This document shows, one piece after another, positions 21,402-30,985 of a DNA stretch of 49,076 nucleotides. This DNA comes from Dehalococcoidia bacterium (GTDB taxonomy: Bacteria; Chloroflexota; Dehalococcoidia; Dehalococcoidales; JAUXAP01), in NCBI GenBank assembly GCA_030619865.1, contig JAUXAP010000005.1, forward strand, positions 1 through 49,076, in the 5' to 3' direction. The notes below the pieces were generated by a model, which was not told where the DNA came from, searched no databases, and worked only from the letters and a program-made list of their open reading frames with translations. The first letter of the stretch is position 1, and every line of letters starts with the position of its first letter. Made by a program: the position numbers and the translations under genes.

Positions 21402-21983
21402 ATGAAGTTAATTGTTGGCTTAGGTAATCCGGGGCGGAGCTATGTTCATAACCGCCATAATGCAGGCTTTATCTGCCTTAACTATTTTGCCAGAATGCAG
21501 GGCATCCGATTTGATAAGAAGCAGAGCCGAGCCCGAACTGGCTTAGGTGAGGTCGCTGGCAATGAGGTGGTAGTAGCTAAGCCCCAAACCTATATGAACC
21601 TGAGTGGTCAATCGGTTAGTCGGCTGGTAAAGAAATTTGATATCAATCTTGATAACCTTCTTGTCGTTCATGATGATCTTGATCTCCCCTTGGGTAAAAT
21701 TCGCATCCGCCAGGGCGGTGGTTCTGGTGGACACAAAGGGGTTAATTCCATCATTACTGAGTTGGGAAGCTGCGATTTTCTCCGCATTCGGGTAGGCATC
21801 GGACGACCAACCACCAGTGAAGGCTCTACTGAAGTCAGTGAAGATGATATTATTGCTTATGTGCTCAGTGATTTCACTGCGGAGGAAAAGCAGACCATCA
21901 CCAAGGTCATACCTGGGGTGAGCGAAGCTATCTATTGCCTCCTCACCGAGGGTCTGACGGCAGCTATGAATAAGTATAATTAG
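21402..21983 (+). CDS. pth: Peptidyl-tRNA hydrolase
   Basis: Recycles tRNA from prematurely released peptidyl-tRNA. 193 residues with VGLGNPGRSYVHNRHNAGF (catalytic His), KPQTYMNLSGQSV, VVHDDLDLPLGKIRIRQGGGSGGHKGVNSI and RVGIGRP. It begins 2 bases after ligA stops and precedes mtnA by 21 bases, so it is part of a ligA-pth-mtnA run. Confidence 0.97.
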   Translation: MKLIVGLGNPGRSYVHNRHNAGFICLNYFARMQGIRFDKKQSRARTGLGEVAGNEVVVAKPQTYMNLSGQSVSRLVKKFDINLDNLLVVHDDLDLPLGKIRIRQGGGSGGHKGVNSIITELGSCDFLRIRVGIGRPTTSEGSTEVSEDDIIAYVLSDFTAEEKQTITKVIPGVSEAIYCLLTEGLTAAMNKYN

Positions 21984-22004
21984 AGAAAGTATGAGAGAGA
22001 CTTT

Positions 22005-23036
22005 ATGGGTAATCTAGCTATTGAATGGCTTGGTAACAAGGTGAAAATACTTGACCAGACTAAGCTTCCACAACAAGAGGTTTATCTGGAGCTTAGCGAC
22101 CACCAGAGTATAGCTTCAGCCATCACAGAATTGAAAATTAGAGGGGCTCCAGCCATTGGGATAGTTGGGGCTTATGCCATAGCCTTAGCTGCCCTAAAAA
22201 TTGAAGCTGGAAGCAAGGGGGGATTTCTGGAGAAGTTGAGAGGCGTCATTGAGACTATCGCTGCCACCAGACCTACGGCTAGAAACCTGTTTGCAGGTAT
22301 TGACCGAATGGAGGAAGTAGCTCAGGCCGATAATACTATTGAACAGACTAAGGCAGCACTGGTTGGTGAAGCAATAAAAATACACTCTGAAGAAGTTGAG
22401 GCAGACCAGAAGCTCAGTCAGATGGGCGCCGAGCTAATTGAGGACGGCTTTACCATCCTGACCCATTGTAACGCCGGGTCGTTGGCTACTGCTGGCTACG
22501 GCACTGCCCTGGGTGTAATCAAGCGGGCAGAAGAGCAGGGCAAGAAGATAAAGGTCCTAGCTACTGAGACCCGCCCCCTGCTTCAAGGGGCACGTCTCAC
22601 CACCTGGGAGCTAAAAAAGGCTAATATCCCGGTTACCCTCATCACCGACTCTATGGCTGGCTACTTTATGAGTCGTGGTGAGGTCAGCTGCGTCATTGTT
22701 GGTGCCGACCGCATTGCCGCTAATGGTGACACTGCCAACAAGATTGGCACCTATAGTCTGGCGGTGCTGGCTAAGGAAAACGGTATCCCATTCTATGTGG
22801 CTGCCCCCACTACAACCATTGACCTGTCTCTGGCTTCAGGAGACGAAATCCCCATCGAGCAGCGAAGCCCTGATGAGGTAACTCATATTCAGAGAGTAGG
22901 TATTGCTCCCGAGGGTGTAGATGCTGCCAACCCCGCCTTTGATGTTACCCCCCACCGTTATATAACCGCCATCATCACCGAAAGAGGTATAATAAAAGAG
23001 CCGTATGGGGGAGAGTTGAAGGAGATGGTGTTATGA
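22005..23036 (+). CDS. mtnA: Methylthioribose-1-phosphate isomerase
   Basis: Converts 5-methylthioribose-1-phosphate (product of MtnP) to methylthioribulose-1-phosphate. 343 residues with the family hallmarks IRGAPAIGIVGAYA, THCNAGSLATAGYGTALGV (active-site Cys), ETRPLLQGARLTTWEL, ITDSMAGY and the Asp in GADRIAANGDTANKIGTYSLA, then VAAPTTTIDL. These favour MtnA over eIF2B-like or ribose-1,5-bisphosphate isomerases. It is separated from mtnP by 13 kb, and no mtnB, mtnC or mtnD is in the window, so the fate of its product is open. Confidence 0.93.
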   Translation: MGNLAIEWLGNKVKILDQTKLPQQEVYLELSDHQSIASAITELKIRGAPAIGIVGAYAIALAALKIEAGSKGGFLEKLRGVIETIAATRPTARNLFAGIDRMEEVAQADNTIEQTKAALVGEAIKIHSEEVEADQKLSQMGAELIEDGFTILTHCNAGSLATAGYGTALGVIKRAEEQGKKIKVLATETRPLLQGARLTTWELKKANIPVTLITDSMAGYFMSRGEVSCVIVGADRIAANGDTANKIGTYSLAVLAKENGIPFYVAAPTTTIDLSLASGDEIPIEQRSPDEVTHIQRVGIAPEGVDAANPAFDVTPHRYITAIITERGIIKEPYGGELKEMVL

Positions 23037-23809
23037 GCAAGTTTATAGATAAATTGAAGCAGGTTTCAGAGGCTGCGTCTCAGCCTATGGGGTTCAGGGC
23101 AACCCAACCGGCATTAAAGAAGCCCAAAATGATGCTTGTTGCCAGTTTAGCTCAGGCTAATATTGACAACCTGGCTGAATACGTAACCGGAGCTGATGCC
23201 GGGCTGTTGCAAATTGCCAAATTAAGCCTAGGTGCCAAAACCCTCCAGGAAATATCTCAAGCGGTGCCTGATATTCCCTGGGGTGGGTGGCTGAAAGAAA
23301 GTGGGCAGGGAGAAATAAAGCAAATGGCAGAGGCTGGCTGTGATTTTGTCGTTTTTCCAGTAGCCAATACCTCCCTGGCACTATTCCAAAGTGATGAAAT
23401 GGGCAAGATTTTGGAGGTAGAGTCATCACTTAGCGAAGGTCTGTTGAGGGCGGTTAATAAGTTGTCGGTAGATGCTGTGCTTATTGCCGGCGAACAGAAA
23501 GAGGGCTATTCCCTTACTTGGCATCACCTCATGCTCTTCCAGCGCTTTGCCGATTTGCTGACCAAGCCCTTGTTAGTCTTTATACCATCAACTGTGACTG
23601 CTAATGAGCTTCAGGCTCTATTGGAAACAGGGGTAAGCGGTGTGGTGGTAGAAGTAGGAGTCGGGCAACCTGCAGGTAGATTAAAGGAGTTGCGCCAGAT
23701 AATTGATAAACTACGTCCCCCATCACCACGTAAACGGGAAAAGGCAGAGGCGCTGCTACCTCAAATTGACAGAGAGACGAGTATAGAAACTGAAGAGGAA
23801 GAAGAGTAA
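23033..23809 (+). CDS. Hypothetical protein, possible TIM-barrel fold
   Basis: Not recognised as a named family. 258 residues, no signal peptide or transmembrane helix. Strand-helix periodicity (MMLVASLAQANIDNLAEY, GADAGLLQI, CDFVVFPVANTS, VDAVLIAGE, KPLLVFIPSTVTANELQALLETGVSGVVVEVG) looks like a (beta/alpha)8 barrel of the aldolase/phosphate-binding kind. The C-terminal tail is charged and ends EEEEE. Its ATG overlaps the mtnA stop (ATGA), so it is translationally coupled to mtnA. Confidence 0.75.
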   Translation: MSKFIDKLKQVSEAASQPMGFRATQPALKKPKMMLVASLAQANIDNLAEYVTGADAGLLQIAKLSLGAKTLQEISQAVPDIPWGGWLKESGQGEIKQMAEAGCDFVVFPVANTSLALFQSDEMGKILEVESSLSEGLLRAVNKLSVDAVLIAGEQKEGYSLTWHHLMLFQRFADLLTKPLLVFIPSTVTANELQALLETGVSGVVVEVGVGQPAGRLKELRQIIDKLRPPSPRKREKAEALLPQIDRETSIETEEEEE

Positions 23810-23810
23810 C

Positions 23811-23825
23811 CAACCGGGAAGGTTG
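23811..23825. terminator. Weak bidirectional terminator candidate
   Basis: CAACC-GGGAA-GGTTG hairpin between two convergent genes, followed by TTTGG on the plus strand. The stem is short and the T-run minimal. Confidence 0.3.
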
Positions 23826-23830
23826 TTTGG

Positions 23831-24970
23831 CTATGATTGTGAGAGTTGCCAGGATTTGCCTTCGGTGGTGATAGCTGGAGCAACTACCATTTCAGCCTTG
23901 TGCATTTCTTGGATATTACGCACCCCACAGATGCCCATTGCGGCGCGAAGAGCCCCGACAAGGTTCTGACTACCATCGGTGACTGAAGTAGGACCGAAGA
24001 GGATTTGCTCTAAAGTGCCAGTGGTGCCAACCTTAACTCGGGTTCCTCGGGGGAGTGCTGGATGTGGATGAGCCATACCCCAGTTAAGACCAACACCTGG
24101 CGCCTCTTTGGCTTTAGCCAGGATTGAGCCTAGCATTACAGCGTCAGCCCCTGAAGCAAAGGCTTTACATAAGTCTCCACCCTTGCCAATACCACCGTCA
24201 GTAATTATCGGCACATAGCGCCCGGATTCTTGTTGATACGCATCTCTAGCCGCTGCACAGTCTATTGTGGCCGTTATCTGGGGAACACCAACGCCGAGGA
24301 CTTCTCTAGTGGTGCAAGCAGCACCCGGTCCCACACCTACCAGAACTCCGGAGATTCCGGTTCTCATAAGCTCTAAACAGGCATTATAGCTTACACAGTT
24401 ACCAACAATAATAGGCATGGATATAGATTCGCGAAGCTCGGAGAAGATAAGCCCCCGATAACTTTTAGATATATGGCGAGCACTGGTAACTGTAGATTGG
24501 ACTACGATAATATCAGCCTGAGCCTCAGCAGCTATTGGAGCAAACCGTTTGGTATTAGCTGGTACCACTGAAATGGCACATACTGCCCCTGCTTTTTTAA
24601 TCGATTGTATTCGTTCGCCAATGAGGTTTTCCTTAATCGGTTGGGAATAGACTTTTTGCAGTAAAGGGGTAACTTCGGCATCAGATGCTTGGGCAATCTC
24701 CGACAATATCTCCTGTGGGTTATCATACCGAGTTTGTATCCCATCCAAATTGAGAACGGCAAGACCACCCAGCTTGCTCATCAGGGCAGCCAGATTAACA
24801 TCAGTTACAGCATCCATTGCTGCTGCCAAGATAGGGATAGAAAAAGTAAAATTCTCTACCTTAAAATCAATATTGGTCTGGTCTGGATTGATGGTTACAT
24901 CTCCGGGCACTATAGCCACTTCATCAAATCCGTAAGACCGCCGAAGTTGCTTAAATTGAGGAGTAGCCAT
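23831..24970 (-). CDS. guaB3: GuaB3-family IMP dehydrogenase-related protein
   Basis: 379 residues, the length of the GuaB3 group, without CBS domains. Contains PILAAAMDAVTD, the Cys loop GVGPGAACTTREVLGVGVPQ (IMPDH GIGPGSICTTR counterpart), ITDGGIGKGGDLCKAFASGADAVMLGS and the C-terminal MGICGVRNIQEMHKAEMVVAPA typical of GuaB3. Some GuaB3 proteins have GMP reductase-like activity, so simple annotation as IMP dehydrogenase would be unsafe. SD AAGGAGGGA precedes the ATG. It is divergent from rsmI. Confidence 0.85.
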   Translation of the reverse strand: MATPQFKQLRRSYGFDEVAIVPGDVTINPDQTNIDFKVENFTFSIPILAAAMDAVTDVNLAALMSKLGGLAVLNLDGIQTRYDNPQEILSEIAQASDAEVTPLLQKVYSQPIKENLIGERIQSIKKAGAVCAISVVPANTKRFAPIAAEAQADIIVVQSTVTSARHISKSYRGLIFSELRESISMPIIVGNCVSYNACLELMRTGISGVLVGVGPGAACTTREVLGVGVPQITATIDCAAARDAYQQESGRYVPIITDGGIGKGGDLCKAFASGADAVMLGSILAKAKEAPGVGLNWGMAHPHPALPRGTRVKVGTTGTLEQILFGPTSVTDGSQNLVGALRAAMGICGVRNIQEMHKAEMVVAPAITTEGKSWQLSQS

Positions 24971-25038
24971 TTTGCTATCCCTCCTTAAGCGAAAACTATA
25001 TCAGAGGCGGCAGTTTAAAGTCAAGAAATTCTGGTATA

Positions 25039-25067
25039 TAGACGGGTGATGCAGCGTGGGTTATAAT
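25039..25067 (+). promoter_or_regulatory. Predicted promoter for rsmI-metG
   Basis: TAGACG (25039-25044), 17-base spacer, TATAAT (25062-25067), ending 26 bases before the rsmI ATG. Confidence 0.5.
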
Positions 25068-25093
25068 AGCTAAGTTGAGGAAGATAAAAGGCA

Positions 25094-25909
25094 ATGTCGG
25101 CTCTTTATGTTGTGGCTACTCCTATTGGTAATTTGGAGGATATTTCCTTGCGTGCCCTTCGCACGTTGCGTGAGGTAAAACTTATTGCTGCTGAAGATAC
25201 TCGTAAGACGAAGCGACTGCTTACGACTCATGATATTAGGACGCCGGTGACGAGTTACCATGAGCACAATAAGTGGACTAAATTGGACTACATTTTAAAT
25301 TGTCTTGAAGGTGGAGATGTGGCTCTCGTTTCTAATGCTGGAACGCCAGGCATATCTGACCCCGGCTATGAACTAATCGTGGCGGCTAGCCAGCGGGGTA
25401 TCCCGATTGTTCCTATCCCTGGGCCGTCTGTTGTTATTACGGCACTTGTTATTTCTGGGCTGCCTACGGATAAATTTGTCTATCTTGGCTTTTTACCTCA
25501 TAAGACTAATGAGAGGCGGCGTCTCCTAGAATCCGTAGCTGACGAACAGGGTACTATTGTAGTCTTAGAATCTCCTCACCGCCTACTCGCTGCCCTGAAC
25601 GATATACTACTTGTTCTTGGGGATAGAAAAGTAGCCGTTTGCCGTGAACTTACTAAGATTCATGAGGAGATTTACCGAGGGACTATAAGCCAGGCCATAG
25701 AGCGCTTCACCGAGCCAAGGGGAGAGTTTACCCTGGTTATTGAGGGCACGGGAGAGAAGGATAAGCCACAGTTGACAGAAGATATTGAGAGGCAGTTACA
25801 TGAGTTGCGCTTATCAGGGGTGAAGGCTAAAGAAGCAACTGCCAGAATGGCAAAGGAAACAGGTTTGTCAAAGAAGGAGCTGTATCGCGCTTGGCTCAGA
25901 TTATCTTAA
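25094..25909 (+). CDS. rsmI: 16S rRNA 2'-O-ribose C1402 methyltransferase
   Basis: SAM-dependent tetrapyrrole-methylase-fold enzyme acting on the decoding site of 16S rRNA. 271 residues with LYVVATPIGNLEDISLRAL, AAEDTRKTKRLL, SYHEHN, ALVSNAGTPGISDPG, VPIPGPSVVITALVISGLP, FLPHKTNERR and REITKIHE-like RELTKIHEEIYRGT. All family blocks are intact. It starts a run that continues with a small Cys-rich protein and metG. Confidence 0.97.
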   Translation: MSALYVVATPIGNLEDISLRALRTLREVKLIAAEDTRKTKRLLTTHDIRTPVTSYHEHNKWTKLDYILNCLEGGDVALVSNAGTPGISDPGYELIVAASQRGIPIVPIPGPSVVITALVISGLPTDKFVYLGFLPHKTNERRRLLESVADEQGTIVVLESPHRLLAALNDILLVLGDRKVAVCRELTKIHEEIYRGTISQAIERFTEPRGEFTLVIEGTGEKDKPQLTEDIERQLHELRLSGVKAKEATARMAKETGLSKKELYRAWLRLS

Positions 25910-25941
25910 GGTCTTGCTGAAGCTTGAGAGGAGATAAAAAA

Positions 25942-26175
25942 ATGTGGCGAGGATCTGTATCTTTAGGAAATGTCCAGTGTAATGAATGTCATCGCACAAT
26001 ACCATATCTTGAGCGCTACTTAGCCATTGACGAAAAGGATAGCGAGAAGGGCAAAAAGGGTGGGACGTTGTACTATTGTGTCGATTGCTGCCTGAAGAAG
26101 GGCTATGCTCGCTATAGAGACGAAAAGGACGAACAGATACTTACCTTCTTCCCTGAGCCTACGGTTGGGCCGTGA
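25942..26175 (+). CDS. Small probable zinc-ribbon protein
   Basis: Start moved from the track's TTG to ATG 25942, behind GAGAGGAGAT, giving 77 residues. Two Cys clusters, CNEC (residues 14-17) and CVDCC, about 34 residues apart, form a likely zinc ribbon. The rest is highly charged (EKDSEKGKKGG, RYRDEKDEQ). No family recognised. It sits between rsmI and metG on one strand. Confidence 0.7.
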   Translation: MWRGSVSLGNVQCNECHRTIPYLERYLAIDEKDSEKGKKGGTLYYCVDCCLKKGYARYRDEKDEQILTFFPEPTVGP

Positions 26176-26209
26176 TGAGATATTAGCGGGCTTTGGCAGG
26201 AAATAAATT

Positions 26210-27874
26210 ATGAGCGAGAGAATTTTTATTGGGGTGGCTTGGCCTTATGCTGATGGGCCATTGCATTTGGGGCAAATTGCTGGAGCATATCTACCACCTG
26301 ACATATTTGCCCGCTACCACCGTACCAAGGGGAATGAGGTATTGATGGTATCGGGTTCAGACCAGCACGGCACACCAATAACCATCAAGGCTGAGCAGGA
26401 GGGAAAAAAGCCTAGTGAGATCGCAAACGATTATCATCAGCAGTTTCTTGACTCATGGCAGAAATTAGGTATTTCCTTTGATTTATTTACCACAACCGGT
26501 ACTGCCAATCATGCTGAGGTAACACAAGATATCTTCCTCACCCTCCTTGATAGAGGCCATATTTACAGGGCTACCGTATCTCTACCCTTCTGTCCTCAAT
26601 GCCAGCGCTTTTTGCCTGACCGTTATATTGAGGGCACCTGCCCACACTGTGGATTTTCCGGAACTCGGGGCGACCAGTGTGATGCCTGTGGCAAGCCACT
26701 AAACACCGCCGAACTGATTGACCCTCATTGTCGTTTGTGCGGTACCACCCCCCAGTTTAAGGACTCGGAACACTTCTTCTTAAAACTGAGTGCCTTTAGA
26801 GATAGGCTTTTAGCTTGGGTGAGGCAGCAGACCCATTGGAGGCGGAATGTCCTTAACTTCACAGTGCGCTATTTAGAGGAGGGACTAAAGGACAGGGCTA
26901 TCACCCGTGATATAGACTGGGGAGTCCCGGTGCCGGTTAGTGGCTTTGGGGCTAAGCGTATCTATGTCTGGTTTGAGGCTGTTATCGGCTACTTATCGGC
27001 GGCTAAGGAGTGGGCTAAGTCTAGTGGCGATGAGGAAAAGTGGCGTTCCTTCTGGCAGGGAGAGGTAAAGAGCTATTATTTCATTGGCAAGGATAATATT
27101 CCCTTTCATACTATTATCTGGCCGGCGATGCTGATGGGCTACGATGACCTTAACCTGCCTTATGATGTTCCGGCTAACGAGTTCTTAACTATTGAGGGAA
27201 GGAAACTTTCTACAAGTCGCAACTGGGCAGTCTGGCTACCTGATTACCTGTCACGCTATGACCCTGACCCACTACGTTACCTGCTATCCGTAAATATGCC
27301 GGAGACAAGCGATACCGATTTTTCTTGGCGGGAGTTCATTCGCCGTAATAATGATGAGCTGGTGGCTACCTATGGCAACCTGGTTCACCGGGTGCTTACC
27401 TTTGTCTATCGTAGTTTCGATGGCTGTGTGCCTCACTACGATCAAATTGATGCTAGGGGTAAGGCATTGGAAAGCACTGCTTATGCGCTCCTTAATGACG
27501 TAGGTAAGCTTCTCTCTGATTGCCATTTTAAGCAAGCAATAATGGAGGCTATGTCTTTAGCCCACGAGACAAACCGTTACCTCGACGAGAAGTCACCATG
27601 GAAGGTAATCAAAGATGACCCACAGGCTGCAGCCAACTATCTGTACGTGGCTCTTGAGGTAATTTCCTGCCTTAAAACGATGCTTTATCCCTTCCTGCCC
27701 TTCAGTTCCCAAAAGCTACACGAGTACCTCGGCTTTAAAGGAAATGTGGAAGATGACGGCTGGCAGCTACATTTGCCATCACCAGGGCAAGAATTACTTC
27801 CCCCCGAACCCCTGTTTTCTAAGTTGGATGAGGGGTTGGTAGAAGAAGAGACTAACCGATTAGGGCATGGCTAA
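26210..27874 (+). CDS. metG: Methionyl-tRNA synthetase
   Basis: Charges tRNA-Met. 554 residues with WPYADGPLHLGQIAGAYLPPDIFARY (HIGH region), GSDQHGTPI, two zinc knuckles (CPQC...CPHCGFSGTRGDQCDACG...CRLCG), YVWFEAVIGYLSA, and the KMSKS equivalent EGRKLSTSRNWAVW, where KLSTS replaces KMSKS. The anticodon-binding helical domain is complete, and there is no C-terminal EMAP-like tRNA-binding domain. Convergent with ftsH. Confidence 0.96.
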   Translation: MSERIFIGVAWPYADGPLHLGQIAGAYLPPDIFARYHRTKGNEVLMVSGSDQHGTPITIKAEQEGKKPSEIANDYHQQFLDSWQKLGISFDLFTTTGTANHAEVTQDIFLTLLDRGHIYRATVSLPFCPQCQRFLPDRYIEGTCPHCGFSGTRGDQCDACGKPLNTAELIDPHCRLCGTTPQFKDSEHFFLKLSAFRDRLLAWVRQQTHWRRNVLNFTVRYLEEGLKDRAITRDIDWGVPVPVSGFGAKRIYVWFEAVIGYLSAAKEWAKSSGDEEKWRSFWQGEVKSYYFIGKDNIPFHTIIWPAMLMGYDDLNLPYDVPANEFLTIEGRKLSTSRNWAVWLPDYLSRYDPDPLRYLLSVNMPETSDTDFSWREFIRRNNDELVATYGNLVHRVLTFVYRSFDGCVPHYDQIDARGKALESTAYALLNDVGKLLSDCHFKQAIMEAMSLAHETNRYLDEKSPWKVIKDDPQAAANYLYVALEVISCLKTMLYPFLPFSSQKLHEYLGFKGNVEDDGWQLHLPSPGQELLPPEPLFSKLDEGLVEEETNRLGHG

Positions 27875-27892
27875 TTACTAGCAGAGCCGCCT

Positions 27893-29860
27893 CTAATCAG
27901 GTGTGGCTGGGGCTTGTTTCGGGAGTAGTTGAGGCATAGTTTGGGCTTTTTTAGCCCTACGCTTGGTTTTGGCTTTGTTCGCAGCCTTTACTGTTTCAGG
28001 AGCAGGTGTGACCGTGGCTTCTGGAGCAGGTTTGGGGGCGGTCTCATTAAATAGTGCCTCTAGTGCTTCGCCCTCTAAGGTCTCTTGAGCAATCAGCTTC
28101 TCTGCGATTTGGATTAATTTCGGCTTATTTTCGGTTAGAATCCTCTTGGCTACTTGATGAGCATTTCGGATAATCTTGTTGACTTCTTCATCAATTGCAT
28201 CGGCTATCTTGTCGCCATAGTCTTTTTGTTCAGAAATTTCACGGCCGAGGAAGACCATCTCTTGTTTATCACCAAAGGTTCTTGGGCCCAGCCTATCACT
28301 CATTCCAAAATCAGTTACCATCTTGCGAGCAAGTCCGGTCGCCCGCTTAATGTCATCTTGAGCCCCGGTCGTTATTTCACTTAAGATTAATTCTTCGGCG
28401 GCACGACCGCTAAGCAGGACTGCTAGCTCATCATTGAATTTAGGGCGAGACCACATGTACCTGTCTTCGCGTAGTGGTGTGGTATAACCAAGCCCCCTGC
28501 CCCGAGGTATTATAGTGACTTTGCGTGGCGGGTCAGCATTAGGCAAAATTTTAGCAACAAGGACATGTCCTGCCTCATGATAGGCGGTAATTTCCTTTTC
28601 CTTGGGGCTTATCTTCAGGCTTCTCCTTTCCGGGCCAGCGATCACCCGGTCTATGGATTCTTCAAGCTCCGGCATCTCAATAGCTTTGTGATTGCGTCTG
28701 GCAGCTAGAATAGCTGCCTCATTGACCAGGTTGGCCAGGTCAGCCCCGCTGAAACCAGCTGTCTGTTTAGCCAGTATCTCTAGATTAACTGATTCATCAA
28801 GTGGCTTGCCGTTGGAATGAACTTTGAGGATTGCAGTCCGACCGGTAACATCAGGTAGGTCAAGGACTACTCGTCGGTCAAAACGGCCGGGGCGAAGTAG
28901 AGCCGGGTCAAGTATATCAGGTCGGTTAGTAGCCGCCAGAATAATCACACTGGTATTGGTATCAAAGCCATCCATCTCGGTTAGAATCTGATTAAGTGTT
29001 TGCTCTCTTTCATCATGGCTGCCGCCTAACCCGGCGCCTCGATGGCGACCCACGGCATCAATCTCATCGATAAAGATAATACACGGGGTATTGCGTTTAG
29101 CCTGGTCAAAGAGGTCGCGTACCCTGGAGGCACCGACACCAACAAACATCTCAACAAATTCACTGCCACTGATAGAGAAGAAGGGTACATCGGCTTCACC
29201 AGCTACTGCCCGCGCCAGTAATGTCTTGCCTGTGCCTGGTGGACCTACTAACAATACGCCCTTCGGGATGCGTGCTCCGAGGCTTTGGAACTTCTCACGT
29301 GACTTGAGGAAATCTACTACTTCAAGCAATTCTTGCTTGGCCTCGTCTACCCCAGCCACATCGCTAAAGGTTACTGTGGTTTTATTGGCTGGGAACAGTC
29401 GGGCTCGGCTGCGACCGAAACCCATAGCCTGGGCGTTAGCCCCTTGTGCCCTGCGGAACAGGTAGAACAACAAGCCGCCAATGAATATGATGGGGAGTAA
29501 GGTAAATAGTATGCTACCCCACTCAAATCCTGATGCTTTTACCTCAACTTTTACTGGGGGGCCAAGTTTGAGCCCTTCGATATCATATATATTGGCGTTG
29601 CTTTCCTTAATGGTCGTTATTGTGCCACTGGTGGTAATCTCTCGGCCATCAATAGTGGTAACGGTGACCTCTCCAACAGGAGTAATGAGTAGCTCATCAC
29701 CATCTACCACGATCTTCTCTATTTCATTATTTTGTGACATCACTATAGCTTCGCTTAAAGCGATTTCAGTCGGCTTTTGAAGCGTAGAGAAGAGAAAGGT
29801 AGCAAAAACTACTATAGCAATTAGAAGAAGTATAAATATTAAGCTTTTACGCCGAAACAT
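27893..29860 (-). CDS. ftsH: ATP-dependent zinc metalloprotease FtsH
   Basis: Start trimmed to ATG 29860 (MFRRKSLIF), 9 bases behind SD GGAGG; 655 residues. Two membrane helices ([19 protein letters not shown] and [19 protein letters not shown]) flank a periplasmic/extracytoplasmic domain. AAA+ domain has [19 protein letters not shown] and the SRH region [10 protein letters not shown]. The M41 protease zinc motif is AYHEAGH. The C-terminal tail is Pro/Ala/Lys-rich ([27 protein letters not shown]), longer than the core family needs. Confidence 0.97.
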   Translation of the reverse strand: MFRRKSLIFILLLIAIVVFATFLFSTLQKPTEIALSEAIVMSQNNEIEKIVVDGDELLITPVGEVTVTTIDGREITTSGTITTIKESNANIYDIEGLKLGPPVKVEVKASGFEWGSILFTLLPIIFIGGLLFYLFRRAQGANAQAMGFGRSRARLFPANKTTVTFSDVAGVDEAKQELLEVVDFLKSREKFQSLGARIPKGVLLVGPPGTGKTLLARAVAGEADVPFFSISGSEFVEMFVGVGASRVRDLFDQAKRNTPCIIFIDEIDAVGRHRGAGLGGSHDEREQTLNQILTEMDGFDTNTSVIILAATNRPDILDPALLRPGRFDRRVVLDLPDVTGRTAILKVHSNGKPLDESVNLEILAKQTAGFSGADLANLVNEAAILAARRNHKAIEMPELEESIDRVIAGPERRSLKISPKEKEITAYHEAGHVLVAKILPNADPPRKVTIIPRGRGLGYTTPLREDRYMWSRPKFNDELAVLLSGRAAEELILSEITTGAQDDIKRATGLARKMVTDFGMSDRLGPRTFGDKQEMVFLGREISEQKDYGDKIADAIDEEVNKIIRNAHQVAKRILTENKPKLIQIAEKLIAQETLEGEALEALFNETAPKPAPEATVTPAPETVKAANKAKTKRRAKKAQTMPQLLPKQAPATPD

Positions 29861-29912
29861 CAGTTTCGTCCTCCACACCAGTAGTAATTAAATCCCAACT
29901 TAAGCTGCTTAT

Positions 29913-29921
29913 ATTATACCA
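29913..29921 (-). promoter_or_regulatory. Extended -10 promoter for ftsH
   Basis: Minus strand TGGTATAAT, a perfect extended -10 (TGnTATAAT), 53 bases upstream of the ftsH ATG. The -35 region is poor. It implies ftsH is transcribed separately from the upstream TIM-barrel gene. Confidence 0.5.
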
Positions 29922-29962
29922 GAAATGGTAGTGAATAGGAAAAATAGAAATTTAGGGATTGG

Positions 29963-30805
29963 TTATAAATCTACTTTGAGCAAGGTATTGTAGGTTGTTT
30001 GTAGAAGCAAGGCATCCTCTTCCAGGTTTGGACTTTCACAGATAACCAGACCCTTGATATTGTAGTCCCTTAATGCGGTGAGAAGTTCAACATACTGGAA
30101 ATCCGACTCTTTTAGATTCAGGTGTTTTGTTTCCCCCTTTTTACCATAGGCAATACCGGAAACATGGATGTGCATATTATTCAGAGCGACTCTGCCCAAC
30201 CGCTCTTTGATTCGTAGCAGAATAGAAACGAACTCCTGGTAAGAGTTGAATGTGTCAGTTCTGGCATGATAGTGAGCAAAGTCTATACACGGAGCTACCC
30301 CTTCTATCTCGGTGGATAGGTTAAGTATTTCTTCTAAAGTGCCAAACTGGGTGGGCTTGCCCATAAGTTCTGGTCTAATCCACACCTGATTTTTTTCTTT
30401 TCTCAGTTGGTTTAGCGTTTCCTCTAGGTATTTCTTTACCGTATTGTAGGCTTTATCGGGTGAGTCACCGAGGTAGAAAGCAGTGTGGAGAACAACGCTT
30501 TCAGCTCCACACAGAGCGGCAATACGGGCTGTCTGTAGTAGTCGCTCCTGGCTATTCCTTATCTTTTCCGGCTCATGGGCGTTAAAATTGATAAAGTAAG
30601 GGGCGTGAGCTGATAGCTTTACCTGTTCCCTGATAGCTGTGTCAGCAACTAGGCGAGCACCGTCTTCACCCATCCTTACCCCTTGGACAAATTCTATCTC
30701 CATGCAGCCCAACCCGAGCTCGGCAACGCGTTTAATTCCATCTACAGTGGTTTTGGTCTTAGAGCTGTGAGGGATGCCGCCAGACCCGAAAAGAAGCTCT
30801 GCCAT
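29963..30805 (-). CDS. Endonuclease IV-like TIM-barrel protein (AP endonuclease 2 family)
   Basis: 280 residues of the AP_endonuc_2/Nfo superfamily. LLFGSGGIPHSSK at the N terminus, LSAHAPYFINFNA, ESVVLHTAFYLGDS, IRPELMGK, CIDFAHYHAR, MHIHVSGIAYG and VICESP provide the expected His, Glu and Asp zinc ligands in family order. It resembles the Nfo-like proteins of archaea and deep-branching bacteria. AP-site cleavage is likely but a sugar isomerase-like activity is possible. SD AGGAATAG. Confidence 0.8.
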   Translation of the reverse strand: MAELLFGSGGIPHSSKTKTTVDGIKRVAELGLGCMEIEFVQGVRMGEDGARLVADTAIREQVKLSAHAPYFINFNAHEPEKIRNSQERLLQTARIAALCGAESVVLHTAFYLGDSPDKAYNTVKKYLEETLNQLRKEKNQVWIRPELMGKPTQFGTLEEILNLSTEIEGVAPCIDFAHYHARTDTFNSYQEFVSILLRIKERLGRVALNNMHIHVSGIAYGKKGETKHLNLKESDFQYVELLTALRDYNIKGLVICESPNLEEDALLLQTTYNTLLKVDL

Positions 30806-30985
30806 CTATTCCTACCCCTCTAATTTCCCCGATTAGTTTACATATAGTATAGCACAAAGCTAAGCAGGTAATAAGAACAAATTCGGAAAGCATCCTCTGT
30901 GCTCAGGACTTAGAATTACTCTGATTATGATATAATATTGCTAAATAGGCTGTTATACGCTACTGCTGTTGTAAATTTTAGGAGG

